Shown: positions 1-12,672 of the stretch, piece by piece
How positions within the stretch are numbered: the stretch's first letter is position 1
Layout of the letters: each line of letters opens with the position of its first letter
Origin: Microglena sp. YARC
Taxonomy: Eukaryota > Chlorophyta > Chlorophyceae > Chlamydomonadales > Chlamydomonadaceae
Assembly: GCA_022414725.1 (NCBI GenBank)
Contig: CM039466.1
Location: 19,716,970-19,780,969, forward strand
Reading direction: 5' to 3'
Length of the DNA: 64,000 nucleotides
Program-made: the position numbers and the translations under genes
Notes under the pieces: generated by a model
Database searches by the model: none
What the model saw: only the letters and a program-made list of their open reading frames with translations
Told to the model about the DNA's origin: nothing

Positions 1-1091
1 GTGGTGGCAGTGGTAGTAGTGGTGATGGCGATGGTAGTGGTGATGGTGGTGGTGGTGGTGGCAGTGGTGGTAGTGGTGATGGCGATGGTAGTGGTGATGG
101 TGGTGGTGGTAGTAGTGATGGTGGTGGTGCTCTTACCCATCATAGAAGACCCGCAGTACCTTGTGCGCCCACAGCTTCATGTGCTGGTTAGCAATGCTGA
201 GAGATGGTGATGATGGGGGTGGCGGTGGTGGTGACCATGGTGATGGCGGTAGTGGTGATGGTGGTGGTGGTGGTGGTGATGGTGGTGGTGATGGTGGTAG
301 CAGTAGTGGTGATGGTGGTGGTTGTGAAGGGTTCCTGCTCGTACCTATCGTACAAGACATGCAGTACCTCGTGCGCCCACAGCTTCATGTGCTGGTTAGC
401 AATGCTGGATGCTGCTGATGGTGATGGTGGTGGTAGCGGCAGTGGTGGTAGTGGTGATGGCGATGGTAGTGGTGATGGTGGTGGTGGTAGTAGTGATGGT
501 GGTGGTGCTCTTACCCATCATAGAAGACCCGCAGTACCTTGTGCGCCCACAGCTTCATGTGCTGTTTAGCAATGCTGAGTGATGGTTATGATGGGGGTGG
601 CAGTGGTGGTGATGATGGTGATGGCGGTGGTGGTGATGGTGGTGGTGGTGGTGGTGATGGTGGTGGTGATGGTGGTAGCAGTAGTGGTGATGGTGGTGGT
701 TGTAAAGGGTTCCTGCTCGTACCTATCGTACAAGACATGCAGTACCTTGTGTGCCCACAGCTCCATGTGCTGGTTAGCAATGCTGGATGCTGCTGATGGT
801 GATGGTGGTGGTGGCGGCAGTGGTGGTAGTGGTGATGGCGATGGTAGTGGTGATGGTGGTGGTGGTAGTAGTGATGGTGGTGGTGCTCTTACCCATCATA
901 GAAGACCCGCAGTACCTTGTGCGCCCACAGCTTCATGTGCTGGTTAGCAATGCTGAGAGATGGTGATGATGGGGGTGGCGGTGGTGGTGATCATGGTGAT
1001 GGCGGTAGTGGTGATGGTGGTGATGGTGGTGGTGATGATGGTGGTAGCAGTAGTGGTGATGGTGGTGGTTGTGAAGGGTTCCTGCTCGTAC
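1..1091 (-). repeat. Intron after exon 32: 378-bp dimeric repeats carrying exon-32 ends
   Basis: Three units about 378 bp long (starts near 128, 506 and 885), each made of two related half-units. Both half-units contain the LWAHEVLRVFYD-coding exon end and a donor, but different ones: type 1 reads ATGATGGGTAAGAGC and type 2 reads GATAGGTACGAGC in sense. The spacers are GGT/GAT trinucleotide tracts. The intron continues past position 1. Confidence 0.9.
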
Positions 1092-1273
1092 CTATCGTAG
1101 AAGACACGTAGTACCTCGTGCGCCCACAGCTTCATGTGCTGGTTAGAAATGCTGGATGCGGGTGATACGGAATCTGCGAGGGCTTTGGGATCTTGCATCT
1201 GAATGCCCTGGATAACTCTGGAGAAGTCACGCAGGTTGAAGATGTAGTGCGACTTGCTGGGAGTGGGCAGGAG
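1092..1273 (-). CDS. Exon 32: AAA3 lid
   Basis: Acceptor ATCGCGCAG|CTC; reads LLPTPSKSHYIFNLRDFSRV, then IQGIQMQDPKALADSVSPAS, then NQHMKLWAHEVLRVFYDR. 'LLPTPsKsHY.FNLRDfsrViqGi' and 'l.LW.HE..RVFyDRl' are the AAA3 lid motifs. Donor CTACGATAG|GTACGAG, phase 2. It is the last exon in the window. Five donor-side copies follow to position 130, and acceptor-side copies lie upstream at 1684-1780 and 1979-2070, with shorter scraps near 1320, 1390 and 1470. Confidence 0.95.
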
Positions 1274-2214
1274 CTGCGCGATGGGTAGGGGATAGTTGTT
1301 TTGGTGGTGGTAATGGAGTGGGCAGGAGCTGTGCGATGGGTAAGGGGAAACGTTTTTAGTGTGAAGCCTTTTTGGTGGTGGTGATGGAGTGGGCAGGAGC
1401 TGTGGATGGGTAGGGGAGAGCTATTTTAGTGGGTTATTGTTTTGGTGGTGGTGATGTAGTGTGACTTGCTGGGAGTGGGCAGGAGCTGCGCGATGGGTAA
1501 TGGGGATAGGGAAACTTTTTTTAAGTGGGAACAGGTGGGAAGCTTTTGAGTGGAAGTTTTTTATGGTTTTGGTGGAGGTTTTGGTGGTGGTGGTTTTGGT
1601 GGTGGTGGTGGTGGTGGTGGAGTGGGGGTGGAATGGTGGTGGTAGTGGAGTGGGCAAGGGATGCAAGATGGGTAGGGGAAAAGATGCTTCAGCTGAATGC
1701 CCCTGATGACTCTGGTGAAGACACGCAGGTTGAAGATGAAGTGCGACTTGCTAGGAGTGGGCAGGAGCTGCGCGATGGGTAATGGGGATAGGGAAAGTTC
1801 TTTTTTAGAGGGAACTGGTGGGAAGCTTTTGAGTGGAAGTTTTTTATGGTTTTGGTGGAGGTTTTGGTGGTGGTGGTGGTGGTTTTGGTGGTGGTGGTGG
1901 TGGTGGTGGTGGTGGAGTGGGGGTGGAATGGTGGTGGTAGTGGAGTGGGCAAGGGATGCAAGATGGGTAGGGGAAAAGATGCTTCAGCTGAATGCCCCTG
2001 ATGACTCTGGTGAAGACACGCAGGTTGAAGATTCAGTGCGACTTGCTGGGAGTGGACAGGAGCTGTGCGATGGCGATGTTGTAGATTGCCATGGTCGCCC
2101 TGATGACCCCCTTTCTAAGCGGGGGTGTGGGTTCCGTGTGTGTGGGGGGTGGAGGATGGGGGTGGGGGCCCGTGTGTGTGTGTAGGTGGTGGTGGTGGTG
2201 CGGTGGTAGTGTGT

Positions 2215-2245
<31 letters not shown>

Positions 2246-2558
2246 GGAGGCGAGGCCCCTACCTGTGCGATGGCGATGTTGTAGATTGCCATGGTCGCCC
2301 CGATGACTCCCTCACTAAGAGATGATATAGCAGAGAGGAAGGAGCGAGTGGCAAGGTTTAGGTGGTTCAGGAAAATAATTGCTGACCAACTAAGTGCTGA
2401 CCAGCTTGTCCCTATCTGTGCAATGGCGATGTAGTAGATTGCCATGGTCACCCCTCTAAGCGGGTGTGTGGGGTCCGTGTGTGCGTGGGGTGGGGGATGG
2501 GGGGTGGGGGGCCGTGTGTGTGTGTGTAGGTGGTGGTGGTGGTGGTGGTGGTGGTAGT

Positions 2559-2589
<31 letters not shown>

Positions 2590-5486
2590 GGGGGGGGGGA
2601 GGCAAGGCCCTACCTGTGCGATAGTGATGTTGTAAATGGCCATGGTCGCCCCGATGACCCCCTCTCTTTGGCTTGATATAGCCGAGGGGGGTTAGGTTTA
2701 GGTGGTTATGGTTTAGGTGTTTCAGGTAGTTTAGGGAAATAATTGTTGACCAGCTAAGTGCTGACCAGCTTCTCCCTACCTGTGCAATGGCGATGTTATA
2801 AATGGCCATGGTCGCCCCGATGACCCCCTGTCTGAGAGATGATGTAGCAGAGGGAAAGGAGCGAGTGGTAAGGAACCAGTCCTGGATGGTGCTGAAGATG
2901 TGGGTTCCGTGTACGTGTGTGTGTGGGGTGGGTGTGTGGGTGGGGGGGGGGCAAGGCCGTACCTGTGCAATGGCGATGTTGTAGATGGCCATGGTCGCCC
3001 CGATGACCCCCTCTCTGAGAGATGATATAGCAGAGGGAAAGGAGCGGGTGGTAAGGAACCAGTCCTGGATGGTGCTGAAGATGTGGGTGAGGGAGGAGGT
3101 GCTGGGTTCCGTGATGGCCACGGTGTGGAAATGGCGGCTGTACCGCCCAGTGATGAAGGTACGGCCTCCGCCGGGGGGGCCCATGGCAGCGATGAACTGT
3201 ACATCTTGCATGAGACGGAAGGTGTTGTCCCGGCTGTACCAGCCTGAGTGGTCCATGAACTGGCGTAAGAGCTCGATGGGGGGCTGCGCCCCGTACACTT
3301 CCTTGAGAGGCATGTTCAGGTCGTCCACGTAGATGACAGCCTGGATTTCAATGAGTAAGACCAAGGGTGGGTGGGGCGGTGGGGTGCATTGGTGTTTGGC
3401 CCCAGTGCAAGCAAACGGGCTGGCCCCCTCAACATCACGCCTCGTAATAAGGCGCACTTTATATTTATTTGAACATCCATGCATTGGTGTTTGGCCCCAG
3501 TGCAAGCAAACGGGCTGGCCCCCTCAACATCACGCCTAGTAATAAGGCGTAATTTTTTTTAAAAACATTTACTTGGCCATAGACTTTACCATACAGCTTT
3601 TATACGACCCCCAAGACAAAAGGATCGATGGCTTCAGGGATTGAATTTACTTTTTTTTTACATTTTTATACCGATAATTTCACGAAAACGGGGTCAAAAC
3701 TTGCGATCGCCATATACAGCAGGGGAAAATAGCCCTGGATTGGTCTCGATACCTATTGTACACCCGATGGATCCAGGTACCTTCGGATTGTTTTTAGTTG
3801 TGAAAAGAATTTACTTACCTGCACACCCACTGACCCACACCCACTGACTCACACATAAAAGCACCCATTGACACACCCACTGACCCACACCCACTGACTC
3901 ACACATAAAAACACCCACTGACACACCCACTGACCCACACCCACTGACTCACACATAAAAGCACCCACTGACACACCCACTGACCCACACCCACTGACTC
4001 ACACATAAAAACACCCACTGACACACCCACTGACCCACACCCACTGACTCACACATAAAAGCACCCACTGACACACCCACTGACCCACACCCACTGACTC
4101 ACACATAAAAACACCCACTGACACACCCACTGACCCACACCCACTGACTCACACATAAAAGCACCCACTGACACACCCACTGACCCACACCCACTGACTC
4201 ACACATAAAAGCACCCACTGACCCACCCACTGACCCACACCCACTGACTCACACATAAAAGCACCCACTGACACACCCACTGACCCACACCCACTGACTC
4301 ACACATAAAAACACCCACTGACACACCCACTGACCCACAAACAAAAACACACTCTGACTCACACATAAAAACACACACTAACCCAACCACTGAACCACAC
4401 AAAAAAACTGACCCACCCACTGACCCGTACACAACAAACGCACCCTCTGATACACAAAAACACACCCACTGACCCTCACATAAAACACACACAAACTAAC
4501 ACACACACTGACCCAAAGGCAAAAACACACACACTGACACACACACACTAACCTGCTTGCCCGTGGGGGGTCCGTATACGCCCTTTCGCCTCTTGTCCAG
4601 CTTTGCGTCAATTAGCTGCTGGGTCATGTTGGCGCTAGTTTGGGCCGAGAAGCCGATGAAGTTGGGCGGGCTGTAGAACTCAGGATCGAGCTTCATGAGC
4701 GACCGTTGGGTGTACGCAGTCTTGCCTGAGCCAGTGGGGCCCACAAATAGAAGGGGATACCTGGGAGGTAGTAGGGATTGGTTGGGGTGAGGTGGTTGAG
4801 ATGGGTTGGGTGTACGCAGTCTTGCCTGAGCCAGTGGGGCCCATAAATAGAAGGGGATACCTGGGTGGTGGTAGGGTTTGGTTGGGGTGAGGTGGTTGAG
4901 ATGGGTTGGGTGTACGCAGTCTTGCCTGAGCCAGTGGGGCCCACAAATAGAAGGGGATACCTGGGTGGTGGTAGGGTTTGGTTGGGGTGAGGTGGTTGAG
5001 ATGGGTTGGGTGTACGCAGTCTTGCCTGAGCCAGTGAGGCCCACAAATAGAAGAGGATACCTGGTTTTGGGTGATGTGGGTTGGGTTGGGTTGGGTTGGG
5101 TTGGGTTGGGTTGGGGTGAGGTGGGTTGGGGTGAGGTGGATGGGATGGGTTGGGTGTAGGTCGTCTTGCCTGAGCCAGTGGGGCCCACAAAAATAAGGGG
5201 ATACCTAAGGTTAGGCGGGTTTGGGTATAGGTGAGGTGGGTTGGGATTGGTTGGGTGTATGCCGTCTTGCCTGAGCCAGTGGGGCCAACGAATATAAGGG
5301 GATACCTGCGGGTGGTTGGGTTGGGTTGGGTGTTTGCCGTCTTGCCTGAGCCAGTGGGGCCAACGAATATATGGTTTGGATATAGGTGGGTGGGCCTTCT
5401 CTAACAGATTCAGCCACCCCTTATAGATAGGCTAGCATGACTGCGTCAGCGGGTGGTCATGATGATGGTGGTAGTGGGGGGGGGAT

Positions 5487-5528
<42 letters not shown>

Positions 5529-8438
5529 GGGGGGGGGGGGGTATGCAACAAGGATCGGGCGTATAGGCTAGAGGGACTTGTCCAACATCAATCTTGCTTG
5601 TGCATGGGGGTGGGCATAGGCGGGGGTGGGGCGGGTATGTGGGGTGGGGGTGGGAAGGGTCTGTGTGTGTGATATAATGACATAAGGGCAGGACGCTGTT
5701 GCTCCTACCTGTTACCCACAGCCTTCTCCAACAGATAGGTCAGCATGACCGAGTATGCAGTGGGCACAATGATGGTGGGGGTGGGGGTGGGGGTGGGGGG
5801 ATAGGCGTGGGGTGGGCGGGGGGAGGTGTGGGGGGGAAGAGTCTGTGTGTGTGACATAATGTGCTTCTCGTACCTGTTGCCCACAGCCTTCTCTAACAGA
5901 TAGGTCAGCATGACCGAGTCTGCGGTGGGCACGATGATCTGCTTGAACTTAGCATCCTCAGCTATGGCGGCCTGCGCAGGGTCGATCTTGTCCGTCCACA
6001 GCATCCACCGCATGGTGTCAATGTCAAACACATAGTCATGCATGGCGCCCCCCTCTGCAGGGTGGGTGGTGGGGTTGGTGGATGTGTGTATGTTCGTGTG
6101 TGGGGCTTGTGTGTGGGTAGATGTGTGGGTAGGCGGTATGTATGTGTGAGGTTAAGAGGGTGGGTGGGGTGGGTGGGTGGTGGGTGGGTATGTATATGTG
6201 GGTGTGTATGTGCGGGGTCGGTCTTGTCTGTCCACAACATCCACCTCATGGAGTCAATGTCAAACTCGTAGTCATGCATGGCTCCCCCTGCAGGGTGGGT
6301 TGGTGTGTGGGTGGGTGCTTGGGTAGGTAGGTGGGTGGGTGGGTAGGTGGGTGTGTGGGTGTGTATGTATGTGCGGGAATCAACCTTGACTATCCAAAGC
6401 ATCCACCGCATGGTGTCAATGTCAAACACATAATCATGCATGGCACCCCCTGCAGGGTGGGTTAGTGGGTGGGTGGGTGCTTGGGTAGGTGGGTCGGTAG
6501 GTGTGAGGTAGAAGTGGGTAGGTGCGTGTGTGGGGGTGGTTAGCGTGGGTGGGTGGGTGTATGTAGGTGGATAGGTGGTGGATAGGTGGTGGGTGGGTGT
6601 GCATGTATGTGTGGGTAACAGGTTGCACCCCCTGCAGGATGTGTGTGAGTGTGTACGTGGGTGGGTGGGTGGGTGGTAGATGTGTGTGTGTATGTATGTG
6701 TGGGCTGGCCCTCCTTATATATTTAAATTAAAATACAGCAATTTGCTCACCCTCTGCAGAGGGGGAGGCGGTGGGGTAGTGGGTGACGACGGCACAGGTG
6801 AAGTGTGCGACTTCGGCACGGCCCGCCTCATATATAATTTATAAATAAAACAATTGCTTAATACATATATACACATAACATACAACAATTTGCTCACCCT
6901 CTGCAGGGGGGCAGGCGGTGGGGGTGGTGACGGAGGAATGGCCTTCCTTATATATATAATATATAAATACAAATAAATCAATTTGCTCACCCTCTGCAGT
7001 AGGGCAGGCGGTGTGGGACATGTCCATGATGGTTACGGTCTTGGGAGTGTTGTAGTCGTGCCCTGACTTTGACTCCAAGGCGGAGAGAGACCCGCTGATA
7101 TATATATATATATATATCGGCACAGATGAAGCGGGAGACATAATATAAAACAAAACAACTAACAGATTTGCTCACCCTCTGCAAGGGGGTAGGCCGTGCG
7201 GCCGGTGACGACGGCACAGATGAAGTGTGCGTCATCGGTAATCACGGCCCCTCCTTATATAAAAATATGAATACAAATACGAATAAAACAATTGCTGAAT
7301 ACATATAAATAAATACAAATACAACAATTTGCTCGCCTTCTGCAGGGGGGCAGGCAGAGGTGGGGGCGGTGACAACGGCCGACAGACTGAAGTGTGATCG
7401 ACATCGCACGGCCCTCCTTATATATAATATATAAATACAAATACAACAAATTGCTCGCCCTCTGCAGGGGGGCAGGCGGTGGTGGCCATGTCTATGATGG
7501 TGAGGGTCTTAGGGGTGTAGTAGTGGTGGCCCGACTTGGAAGGCGGAGGGAGAGCCGCTGACAACAGCACATATGAAGCAGGCGACTCACTAAAAATAAA
7601 TAAAAATAAAACATGTTTTGCTCACCCTCTGCAGGGGGCAGGCCGTGGGGTTGTCGGTGACGGTGGAATGGCCTTCCTTATATTTAATATATAATATATC
7701 TATATATATAAAGAAATCATGGTCGTGCGTGGTCGTAGGTGGTGTCATCGCATAACCGGCATAACCGACTTCTGCCCAGCCATTTCCCGCCCAACGAATT
7801 TAGTTGCATGCGCAAACGTTGTTGATGCTCTTCGTTTCCCGTTTGCCTTTCAGCTATGGTAAAAGCCCACAGCTGAAGTGGAGGAGGCAGATATGGAGTG
7901 TGTGTGCTGGTGGGTGCTTGTAGGAGGGAGGGAGGGATGAGAGTGGGAGAGGGTGGGGCTGGTGGGATGGCTGGGGTAGGGAAGGATAGAGTCAGAAATA
8001 TGTTCAGGAAGAGTTAGTGAGTATGTTTGTGGGTGGGGGTACATGGTTGGGTGGGGGGTGAGATAACTGGGGGGGGGAGGGGGGGAGGACAGTGGTGTTT
8101 TGTGTTGTGGTGCACAAGGGAACCATCGCAAATCCGTCAATGTTTTTAAGTTGCATGCACTGCAGAGAAAAACCGTTTTGCAACCCAGCCCAAAACAGGC
8201 TGTGCGCAACGGGAGGGAAGGGGGAGGGGGCGGATAATGGTTGGTGGTGGTGTGTGTGAATGGGGGGGGCTTCAAGTGTAAAACCATTATGTAACCAGCT
8301 CCCAATAGGTGTGGCCAAAGGCTAAACCGGGCACCGTACTACGATTGGTGTGTGTGTGGGGGGGGGTGGGGGGGGGGGGTCTTCGTGAGAGAGTAGGGTG
8401 TGGCCACCGGCCACAAGGGCTACCGTACAACTAGTATA

Positions 8439-8473
<35 letters not shown>

Positions 8474-11400
8474 ATATTATATAATAATATATATATATAT
8501 TATATATACAAATACAACAATTTGCTCACCCTCTGCAGGGGGCAGGCCGTGTGGGGACATGTCCATTGATGGTGACGTCTTGGGGGTTGTGTAGTGGTGA
8601 CCCGACTTCGACTCGAAAGCGGAGAGAGAGCCGCTGACAACAGCGCGGATGAAGCGCGCAACGTCGACACGGCCCTCGTCTGGTGCGGCACGTACAGCCG
8701 GCGGAGTAGAATGAGCGACATGGTGACATGGCGTCAACCAGCTGCAGTACCTTCATGGGGTCGGTGCTGTACGTGCGGAAGATCTCGGGAGTGCCTGCAG
8801 CATGGGGTGGTGTATGTTAGGAGCAGTCATGATAGGGGTGTGTCCTGGGATGAGGTTGTAGTGGAGGTTTGGGTGGTAGTGGGGGTTGTGCATGTATTGA
8901 TGCTGTAGGTGCGGAAAAATCTCGGAGTGCTTGCAGCATGGGGTGGCGTATGTTAGGGAGGACAGTCTTGATAGGGGGTGTGTGGTATTGGTGGTAGTGG
9001 GGTGCGTTGTGGTGGTGTGGGGGTTGTGGGTGGTTAGTGGGGGTTTTGCATGTATGTGATGCTATAGGTGCGTAAAATCTCGGAGTGCCTTCCAGCATGG
9101 GGTGGCGTATGTTAGGGAAGCAGTCATGATAGGGGCGTGTGTGGGATGAGGTGTAGTGGAGGTTGTGGTTCGGTAGTTAGGGGGGTTGTATGCATGTATG
9201 TGATTGCTGTAGGTGTGGAAAATCTCGGGAGTGCTTGCAGCATGGGAATCCCCGTGGCGTATGGTTAGGGATAGAGATTTTGATAGGGGGTGTGTGGTAT
9301 GAGGTGGTAGTGGGGGTTGTGGTGGTATGGGGTTGTGGGTGGTAGTGGGGTTTTTGCATGTATGTGATGCTATAGGTGCGTAAAATCTCGGGAGTGCCTG
9401 CAGTATGGGATGGCGTATGTTAGGGACCAGTTGATGATTCTGAAATAGCGCCCATCCTTGTTACCCCCCTGTAGTACAAACTCAGGGCCCCCGCCAACCA
9501 GCTGAAGCACCTTCATGGGGTTGATGCTGAAGGTATGTTAGATCTCGAGAATGCCTGCAGCATGGGGTGGCATATGTTAGGGACTAGTTGATGATTACGA
9601 AATAGTGTCCATCCTTTTTGTCACCCCCTGTAGTACAAACTCAGGGGCCCCCGCACCCAGCCGAATGCACCTTCATGGGGTTGATGCTGAAGGTGTGTTA
9701 GATTCGGAAAGTGCCTGCAGCATGGGAATGGCGTATGTTAGGGACCAGTTGATGATTCTGAGAATAGCGCCCGATCCTTTGTACCCCCTGTAAGTACAAA
9801 CTCAGGCCCCCGCCAAACCAGCTGAAGCAACTTCATGGGCGTTGATGCTGAAGGTTGTTAGATCTCGAGAAGCCTGCAGCATGGGGTGCATATGTTAAGG
9901 GGGACTAGTTTGATGATTACGAAATAGTGTCCATCCTTGTCACCCCCCTGTAGTACATCAGGGCCCGCCACCCAGCCGAAGCACCTTCATGGGGTTGATG
10001 CTGAAGGGCTGTGTTAGATCTCGGGAGTTGCCTGCAGCATGGGGTGGCGTATGTTAACTAGTTGATGATGATCGAACGATAGTGTCCATCCTTGTCACCC
10101 CCCTGTAGTACAACTCAGGGCCCCGCCACCCGAGCTGAAGCACCCTTCATGGGGTTTGATTGCCTGAAGTGTGTTGATCTTGAGAATGCCAACGCGATGC
10201 AGCAGTGGGGTGGTGATGTATAGGGGACCTGTCCATTGATTACGAAATAGTGTCCATCCTTGTCACTCCCTGTAGTTCGATTACTACGGCAACGATCCTT
10301 TAAAGCTGTGACGACGCTCACATAGGTGATTACCTCAAGGCTCTTTCGGTCGTCAGTCAACTCCCGGCTATGATCACCAACGGTGCCAAGACAAACACCA
10401 AGCTGAAGGCAACTTGGGGCCCCCGTCCACTAGCTGCCCCAGCACCTTCATAGGGTCAATGCTGTAGTGCAGAAGACCCCACCACACTCCACCCCTCAAC
10501 CTCTCTCCAGCCCCACCAGCCCCCCCTCCCCCATTCACAACACTAGCTGCAGCACCTTCATGGGTCAATGCTGAAGGTGCGGAAGACACACACCACACTC
10601 ACCGCTCAAAACTCTCTCCAGCCCTACCAGCCCCCCCCTCCCCATTCACAAAGCTATATTAGCTTACAAAGAAGGCTGTGTCAGGGCAGAGAACAGCCAC
10701 ATACAGGCAGTGGCCAGGTTGCTATCCCACCCCCCCCCACCACACCACCCCCACACCCCACATCCCTCACCACCCCTCAACCTCTCACCTGCCCCACCAC
10801 CACAGCCCCCCCCTCCCCCATCCACAACTCTATATAATCTCACCAAAGCAGGGCTGTGTCAAGGCAAGAGAACAGCCGCATACATGCAGTGGTGACGGGT
10901 GCTATCCCCCCCTCCACCCCCTCCACACACACCCCACCCCTCAACCTCTCCAGCCCCCCACCCCCACCCCACCACCGCATTCACAGCACAATATCAGCTC
11001 ACCAAAGCAGGGCTGCGTCAAGGCAGAAAACAACCGCATACAGGCAGTGCCAGACTGATATACCCCCCCCCCCCCCCCACCCACACTACCCACCCACCCC
11101 CCACACCCACCCAACCAACCGCACCCATTCACACACTAGTTAGCTCACCAAAGCAGGCACGCTGCGTCAGGCAAGAAACAACCGCATACGTACAGGAGTT
11201 GCCAGGTTGCTTCAGATGTAGCACTGCATTCCTTGATCTCCCGCCTAACGAATTGCAGCACTGGGACCAAGCCAGACTCGAACAAGAACTGAATCCGCTT
11301 CTTCACAGGGCGCCTTTGCTGGGGTTGGTGGTGGTGCTGTTGTGTGGTGTGGGGGGGGGGTGAGGTTGGGTTGGGTTGAGGTTGAAATGCTCGAGGGAAA

Positions 11401-11847
11401 GGGACCAGGCCACGACTCGAACAGGAACTTAATCCTCTTCTTCACCGGAGTGCCTGGAGATAAATGTAGGGAAAGTTACATTTTAATTATATGGCAGTGC
11501 ACGAGAGGGGGTAGGGCATTGTTTAACTGAATACTCTTCTTCCACTGGTTGCCTGGCGGTTGGTGTTGGGGGTGATGGGGGTGGTGGCAGGGTTGGTTTG
11601 GGTTGGGGAGCAGTGTGGTGTGTCTGGGGGGGCAGGTTTGGGTTGGTTTTGGGATTGGGTTGGGGTTGGGGTTGAGGGTTGGAAAGTTAAATTCTAATTA
11701 TATGGGTAATATGGCGTGTGCATTGTTTGACCTGTGCATCCTCTTTTTTAACGGGCGCGTACTGGGAAGAGGTTGGAGCGAGGGCCAAAGGGAGTGAGGG
11801 GTGGATGGTTGGGTAGGTGTGGTGTTGTGGGTAGTGTGTGTGTCAAT

Positions 11848-11888
<41 letters not shown>

Positions 11889-12638
11889 GGGGGGGGGGGG
11901 AGAGAGTGAGTGAGTGTTGGTTGTGCATGGCAGATATAAGGTGGGTGCCTGGAGAGAGGGTTGGGAGAGGGGCCAAAAGTGGGGTGAGTGCAGGGTGGTT
12001 GTGGTAGGTAGTGCGTGTGTGTGTCGTGGGGGGGGGGGGTGAGTGAGTAGTGTGGTTGTGCATGGCAGATATAAGGTGGGTGCCTGGGGAGAAGAGGAGG
12101 AAGGAGTTGGGAGAGGGGCCAAAGGGAGCGTGAGTGCAGGGTGGACGGTTGTGGGTAGTGTGTGTGTGTGTGTGCGGCTGAGGGTGGGGGGGGGGGGGTG
12201 AGAGTGATGAGTGTTGGTTGTGCATGCAGATATTAAGGTGGGTGCCTGGGGAGAGAGGTTGGGAGAGGAGGCCAAGCAGGGTGAGTGCAGGGGGAGAGTG
12301 GTGGTTTGTGGGTAGGTAGTGTGTGTGTGTTGTGTGTGTGTGGTGTGTGTGTGGGGGGGGGGGGGAAGTGAGTGAGTGTTCGTTTGCATGCAAGAAACTA
12401 TAAGGTGGGTGCCTGGGAGAGAGGGTTGGAAGGAGCCAAGGCAGGTGAGTGCAGGGGTGGTGGTTGTGGGTAGGTAGTTGTGTGTGTGTGTATGTCGTGT
12501 GTGTGTGTGTGTGTGGGGGGGGGGGAAGTGAGTGAGTGTTGGTTGTGCATGGCAGATATAAGGTGGGTGCCTGGGGAGAGAGGGTTGGGAGAGGAGGCCA
12601 AGGCAGGGTGAGTGCAGGGGTGGTGGTTGTGGGTAGTG

Positions 12639-12672
<34 letters not shown>

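Noticed and set aside
3811..4510. Possible CRISPR array (regular 50-bp repeats)
   Set aside because: Repeats are directly adjacent with no unique spacers, the host is eukaryotic, and no cas genes are present.
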